From Stereum hirsutum FP-91666 SS1 (taxonomy: Eukaryota; Basidiomycota; Agaricomycetes; Russulales; Stereaceae), in the NCBI RefSeq assembly GCF_000264905.1, contig NW_006763137.1, positions 422,237 through 486,236 of the forward strand: a stretch of 64,000 bases of DNA, given 5' to 3'. A program made the translations under genes and the position numbers. Shown here in pieces: positions 58,601 through 64,000 of the stretch (position 1 is its first letter; the number at the start of each line of letters is the position of its first letter). The notes beneath the pieces were generated by a model. That model was not told where the DNA came from. It saw only the letters and a program-made list of their open reading frames with translations, and did not search any database.

Positions 58601-60674
58601 CGCCCACTTTGCATGTGCGGCAAAAGCAGTTCGCATTCAAGCCGGCACTGTTGCAAAGCTCTGCCTGCATCGGATTATCACCAGCAACAAATAGGGGATA
58701 GACTCGGATGAGGCATTCTTCCTGAGCATCACAATCGTATGCCACAACTGGCTCGACGAAGGTGCGCCTGATTTGTAATCAGTAAATGAAGCAAACTACG
58801 GACATAAAGTAGACGGACTCAATAGAGGATCGTACTCCATGCATAATCTCCAGCGGTGATGCATGTGGAGATGTTGCCACAAAGCGAACATGGAATTCTT
58901 GCATCAACTTCTCTCTAGGGAGCGCACCGTTGGACATATAACACGCCCAATGTTTGTTCCACTGCTTAGAAATATTGCCGGACACATCATCAATAAAGAT
59001 AATGATTGGAATGGAATAAACTGGATGTGTCCCAGCTTTTCGTCGTAGAGGGTGAGGCATTTGATCACAGAGGCTCTCAGATGAAGCTATGAAAAATGTC
59101 AGCAGGTTATAAGAAAATCAAGCAGACGGAACGCACACGCAAAGGGATATATTCCTGAGTTAGCGCTAAGAATTTCTTGTATATTTGCCGTGAATGTTGA
59201 TACTGGTACGGCCGCCTCTGTCTCTGTCTCTACCAGACCGTCCTAAATATCACTGAGGAAGTTGTACGAAAGAATGATGAAAGTGATCACGTACTGCAGT
59301 GTCCTCTACATGATTTCCAAAAGCATACATTGTGCCATTGCGAGAGAACCATCGCTTAGGTATGAACCAGCGGCCAGGTCCGCGTTTCACCAGTTCACCG
59401 ACATAAAATATGCGCCCACCAAACTTGACCATAGGTGTCAATACCCCGTCGGCGACTTCTGATAAGACCTTCCGCCCATGCCATACTTGGTTTACTCCGT
59501 CAGAAGGCCATTCCGGATAAAATGTCATACTTGGGCGAGTTACTGGGTTTGAAATGTCCTGGAGATATCAATCAATAATCATTATAAGTGGTTAGATACT
59601 GTGAAGCAAACTTCAACCAACCAACCTTCTTTATAGAATCACCAATCTCATTCAAATACCATACATTTCCCTGAGCAGACACTTCACGACGTGTAGGACT
59701 GCCGAGTTCATCTCCAAGTGCACTCTGAAATTTGTTGTAGGTATGGTATGATGGAGACGATGCACCAAGCTCTCGTGCCCAGGATAATATGGCCTTTTGC
59801 TGGGACCGGGAGAATCGGAGCCGTGGTGAGTTGAAGAGGACACTTGTCAGAAACAGCTAGTACAATATTGTCATATCAGCTATGAGATATGAAGTGAAAA
59901 TTAGCACAGGGTATGTACCGCCTTGTCAGGGTAAGGGAACCACTCTTCAGCATGACTTTCCGGTCCAAACCACCGTTTCAATAAATCTGCAGAGGATACC
60001 CCTTTCGAGCCACCAACAAAAGATCAATGCGGACTCAGAGCTTTGCATCTTGAAATTGTCCTGACCTTTTGCCTTCCCATTACCTCCAGCAGGATCATCG
60101 TCCTCACCGTCAATCTCATCATCATCACAATCATCCCAACCCTCATCCTCAAAGACAGGTGGAAGTCGCTCTGTTTCTTGCAGTCCAGCACCATTATCAC
60201 TGCGAAGTGCACTGGCAAAGGATTCTGCAAGAGGGTCTACGGGATCCTCTCCTGCAGAGAAGAGTACTGGCCTTCCCTCCGCGTCTATCCAGCGGAAACT
60301 ATCCTCAAAAGCATGGGTCATAGAAGGCTGTGGAGTGGGAGCTTCATCGGATGGAGGCGCCATATGAACATCGAAGGACGAGTCGACTACACTGAATATA
60401 AGTCGACATGACAATGACAAGTATTCTCATACAGCATACCGTTAACATCCATGGCCTCTGTTGTCGGTGGGCCATCTTGTTTGTCATCTTGAGCCTGTGG
60501 CACTGCTTGAGCTTTCGCATGCTTCCGCTGATGGGCTTTTGCATAAAGCTTGTGTTTTGTTGAGCTATCATGGCTGCCGACATTCCTATGCTCAATCCAC
60601 ATCGAGGAAGGGCAGACCTTGCACCGTGCAGATGAGCCGTCCACTTCATAATCTGTGTGGCGGTACGGCGGCAT
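55643..60674 (-). CDS. Giant transposase-like protein: N-terminal C2H2/BED-type finger, C-terminal SAP domain
   Basis: A long chain of minus-strand exons runs from ATG 60674 to TAA at 55643, with every splice joint I checked in phase. The N-terminus has a Cys2His2 finger (CKVC ... H-x5-H in NVGSHDSSTKH), then an acidic linker. The body contains segments typical of a basidiomycete transposase-derived family (Plavaka/Tnp2-like, CMC-type by my recollection): 'WYLNEIGDSIKK', 'DVSGNISKQWNKHWACYMS', 'EFHVRFVATSPHASPLEIM', 'NANCFCRTCKVGG', 'DTPTEILHTVLLGVVKYFW', 'KPKFHFLVHLPAFILRFGP' and 'VNVQHDCHHGGC'. Near the end (about 56040-55935) lies a SAP domain, 'CTNDALKELCRRENLRVGG' then 'KKDDLIGRLKDHY', which binds A/T-rich DNA. 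No terminal inverted repeats were found, and the frame is undamaged, so it may be domesticated. Confidence 0.65.
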
Positions 60675-61568
60675 TCAGTCAACGGTCAACTTGAAGCAAG
60701 TTACCGAAAAACAATCTCAAGACGCACTACTCCACTGTACAGAGTGTTTTTGACGTGGTTTCCACGGTGTCCAACCGAGCTTCATGATATGCTTGCTTCG
60801 GGTATATGCGTGGTTGTCAGGAAGAAATGCAATCGAGCAAACAGGACTCAGACTCAGACGGTGAAGTTCAAAGCGCAGGCAAAGCGCAGGAGGTGGCGAC
60901 GCACGTGGCCGGCCCGGTTCAGATGCCTGCCTTGATGGGGCCCCGCTCGTCGAGTTTGCTCCAATGTTGGCTTTGATGATGAGACCAATTGGGAGCCACT
61001 TACAAGGAGCAGAGGTCTACAATATTCGACTACAGTACGATGCACATGTTGTATACGATAGAAACAGAGGTTGGAGACCCCCGAGTAGTACATATTCTCT
61101 GCGACGCAAATTCAACGCGTGTCCACAATGTGGCTCGGCGCCGCTCCAACTATATCACTTTCGAATCCCGAGCCCGTTTTGAACCCAGACGGCCGTGTAA
61201 TCTAGATGATGTGACGGTTTCAGGGAACAGTACGGAACCCAACCAAAACGCAACCCCATCAAAGTCTGCTTTACAGTCCCTGACGCTATGTCGAGTCTCC
61301 TTTCCGGCATCCTCCCGACGTCATCTGCATATGCATTCGACTATGGTCCTCGCACCGCCCCGCGCACGCGTTTTCAATTCCGTTGGTCTCTCGAACACGA
61401 AAAACTTATCTCCGATCTCCTGTTCAAATATAAAGGGACTGGCATCATTGTCGTTCGCTACGTCGTTTCTCTTCCTTTGAGCATCACCGCTTCTATATAG
61501 CGTACTCTCTTTCCTCCGCTTCATCCTCTCTTTCGCCCCAATCACTATACTCAACACAAGACGTGGCA
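60675..61568. other. Intergenic 0.9 kb, divergent
   Basis: Lies between the transposase-like gene (minus) and the MYND gene (plus). Short frames only. The last 60 bases are C/T-rich leader sequence. Confidence 0.45.
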
Positions 61569-62327
61569 ATGTCTGAAAATCTCTCTCTCATCCAACATCC
61601 ATGTGCGTTATGCTTCAAACCCACTTCCATGTGGTGCAGTCGATGTCAAAATGCATGGTATTGCTCCCCGGAACATCTTAACAGCGTGAGCTTTCCCTTA
61701 CTCTTCCGTCAGCATCGTACAGGAACACTCAGAGCTATCTGTGTACTGTGTACCCTGTTATAGGATTGGGCAAGGCATCGCCGAGAATGTGTTCCTGTGG
61801 CACCGACTCAGCAACAGTATGGGATCATCGCCACCCCGCCACCGGCTCAGACCCAACTCATTACAGTGTCGGCCATCTTGTTTGCCCCTGAAGAAGGTTC
61901 GTCTCCTTGTGCTTATACCTCCCATGGGTACGGTCCACTCATTCAACTCTGCTTATATATCATAGAGAAACCGCGCACCATCACGCTCAATTGCCAGCCG
62001 CCACAGACCCCGTCGCAGGGCATTTGTCCTACCCCACTCGTGCAGGATTACTTTGTGGGCGGACAGGCCAACAGTGTTGTCCTGACCCAAGGGCTCAACG
62101 GCGAACCTTTGCGATTCCCCTTACACTTGTTCTACTCCCCCGTCTCGCTTTCAACAGGTGCCCCCATCAATCGCGCCATCTACCGCATAACGTCGGGCGC
62201 AGCCCCTAAAGCGTGGTGTGGCGCCGTCGTCGTCCTCAAGTTCAACGGCTCTCGTAGACAAGGTTACTCCGATGCAGGCACGAATGACCTCCCAGCGCTT
62301 TCCGCGTACTTTCTAGCTTACAAATAA
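61569..62327 (+). CDS. MYND zinc-finger protein
   Basis: Three exons (61569-61685, 61764-61896, 61966-62327) join in phase to give 203 residues. The N-terminal MYND finger is complete across the first intron: CALC ... CSRC ... 'WYCSPEH', then 'DWARHRRECVP', giving the C-x2-C, C-x2-C, YCS-x2-H and H-x3-C pattern. The rest has no known domain; it contains 'PLHLFYSPVSLSTGAPINR' and ends 'WCGAVVVLKFNGSRRQGYS ... LPALSAYFLAYK'. MYND fingers bind short proline-containing peptides and usually serve in chromatin-linked or regulatory complexes. Small MYND proteins with this kind of C-terminus are common in mushroom genomes and uncharacterised. Confidence 0.85.
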
Positions 62328-63456
62328 AAGGTTCTTCGCGCTCGGTTCGTCTCAGTTTATCTCTTCCATCCGTACCCGTATGCTTTCTGGCTGTCGACAC
62401 ATGGATGTCTGACTTTCTGCTCTTACAGCTTCCCAAAATATACGGCGCATTTCCCGATTCTTCGTCATATTTCTTCCATTCGTCACGTTGCCTTGCCTAC
62501 AATATATTAGCTCGTAATATTCAGTGCATCACAAAAATACTAGTAATACTAGTAAACTACGTGCGAATGGGTCACCACTGTACTCTTCTTAACGTACAAT
62601 CAAAGGCAGTTCTTCAATTCACAGTGGTTCTCATCTTATAATTCCCCCGTTTAATCTTCACATCAACGAGTGGCGAGTGATTGGACATACAATATAAGAG
62701 TGACAGTCGCTCGAAACTCACTCCGCAACTCACATCCGGCTGGCCCCCGTCACTCGTGGTGGATACAACAGGCATGTTTAACAATTCTGTGATTCCTGGC
62801 TTCACTCTTTTCCTTTATCGACCGGAGACAATCTACATACAATCACGAACCATCACCCAACTTTACCGACCCTGCAGCATTGTGGGACTCCCCGCTTCGG
62901 CTATTACAAGTGATTGGCGATCGAGCGCTTTACTTGCGGGAGTCCCTGTCGATCAAAGCGTAGAACGCCGGGTTGAGCAAACGAAACATGAGCCTTCTGG
63001 TTTCTACATATATAGATAAGTTCCTACCAAAGGCGACCCGAGGGATGATCCACATACTACGCAAAGCCGTCGAACGCCAGGCCTGTATTTTTGTATACTT
63101 AGCAGTCATCGCTATCACTTTCTCCCTTATCGTTTGTGAGCTGTCTTCGAATCTGCTCGACATAGATTTTGGTATTAGACATAGAATTGCCAAAGAATTG
63201 CACGGGTAAGTTTGAAGCTTTGAAGACCGCACGGCGCAGAAGACCGCTCCAAGGAAACGGTGTGGCACCCGCGGAATTGTGCGTGATCGGAGTTGATCTG
63301 AGTTCAAATCTCCTAATAGTTTCAACTTTCGGCACTCCTTTCTTCGTTTTGTGGCGACTTCGACGTAGCCTTATCCTATACCATACACGCCTTCGAGCGC
63401 CATTACAGTTGTTATTGTCATTTTGTCACGACTTTGAGGTCTCTGGAGCTCGTTTT
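62328..63456. other. Intergenic 1.1 kb
   Basis: The 3' flank of the MYND gene and the 5' flank of the TFIIIC-like gene. Short frames without support. Confidence 0.45.
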
Positions 63457-64000
63457 ATGACCACCAACGAAACGCCAATCCTTCATACAGCGTTGAAGAT
63501 CCAGACTGCTGTAGCTCAACCGGACATACACTCACTACAATGGGGTGGTGACGGACAATTACTCTTTCTCACAAAAACATCTATATATATTCTGGTAAGT
63601 GCTGCTCTTACCACTATCAGTACTGTGAAATAATTCTCGAGCAAAAAACGCTGCCTAGACCCCTGACTTAGGTGTCAATTTCGACCCCTCTTCTGCCTTC
63701 AAGGCGCCTCAGATCAAAAACACTGAATGCGCCAAACCGCTGGGGTGGCACAAAACAATAATCAAACATGATAAAAACATTGTTTCCCAATGGTCAGCGG
63801 AATCTCAAGGTAGGTTCTTCCTTAATGCCCCCCCGTTGCAAATTTTGTCTAATTGCCTGTCAAAAAGAATGGGGAGCCGTGGCATTAGGATCGCTGGATC
63901 TTTCCCTACGAACTGTCAGCGTGTCTCCTAGTAATCTTACGGCTGATGCAGGGTATATACCTTCTAGAACGACCTACAGAGGAGTCGAGTCTGACAGCAT
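63457..64000 (+). CDS. TFIIIC 90-kDa subunit-like protein, N-terminal part (runs off the window)
   Basis: The first exons are 63457-63594, 63659-63809 and 63868 onward, joining in phase. They read MTTNETPIL, then 'AQPDIHSLQWGGDGQLLFL' and 'TKTSIYILTPDLG', next 'KPLGWHKTIIKHDK', then 'EWGAVALGSLDLSLRTVSV'. The pattern of a WD-like first blade ('(I)xLxWS(x)DGQLLFLTKxSIYILTP') and a following 'W..T.' segment is that of the N-terminal propeller of fungal TFIIIC delta subunit proteins, which help recruit RNA polymerase III to tRNA and 5S genes. Only about the first 130 residues are in the window, so the call rests on this part alone. Confidence 0.6.

Noticed and set aside
51502..60674. Possible association of a TET/JBP dioxygenase with the transposase-like gene, as reported for KDZ elements in fungi
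   Set aside because: The neighbouring proteins were read for an HxD ... H dioxygenase core and none was found.
53498..61200. Terminal inverted repeats bounding the transposase-like unit
   Set aside because: Both flanks were scanned by eye and no matching ends or target-site duplication were seen. A computed search could still find short ones.

Overview
The window is nuclear DNA of a mushroom-forming basidiomycete (Agaricomycetes). The genes are compact and split by many GT-AG introns of about 50-120 bases. Two gene types point to this group: an F-box/LRR family with a Cys-x2-Cys ... WSSWF C-terminus, and a giant transposase-like gene with a zinc finger and a SAP domain. There are no operons, CRISPR arrays or bacterial signals. 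All exon structures below were deduced by eye from reading-frame continuity across splice sites.

Layout. 0-5 kb holds the 5' part of a TPR gene that runs off the left edge, a 5'-truncated LINE with poly(A) and a 16-bp target-site duplication, and a degenerating HNH-type gene. 5-18 kb holds a Kre9/Knh1-like GPI-anchored wall protein, two paralogous unknown proteins (7.3-8.7 and 10.8-11.9 kb) flanking a phenolic acid decarboxylase, a DUF2015 protein and a chorismate-lyase-like protein. 18-23 kb has two F-box/LRR-type loci with broken frames and a 435-bp inverted-repeat element. 22.7-25 kb is a divergent histone H4/H3 pair followed by an intron-containing tRNA-Asp. 25-41 kb holds an AIF/FSP1-like flavoprotein, two SP/TP-rich unknown proteins, a pirin and a 919-residue membrane protein.

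41-49 kb is gene-poor. It contains a 977-bp non-autonomous DNA transposon with perfect 25-bp terminal inverted repeats and TAA duplications (Harbinger-like). 49-61 kb carries four consecutive minus-strand genes: an HP1 homologue (chromo plus chromoshadow domains), a helical protein of a fungal family, an acidic/coiled-coil protein, and the large transposase-like protein with an intact multi-exon frame. 61.5-64 kb has a MYND zinc-finger protein and the start of a TFIIIC 90-kDa-subunit-like gene.

Most genes are independent housekeeping or lineage-specific units. The groupings that make functional sense are the H3/H4 pair with a shared 355-bp promoter, the paralogue pair around 7-12 kb, and the adjacency of a heterochromatin reader to a possibly domesticated transposase and its same-strand neighbour.
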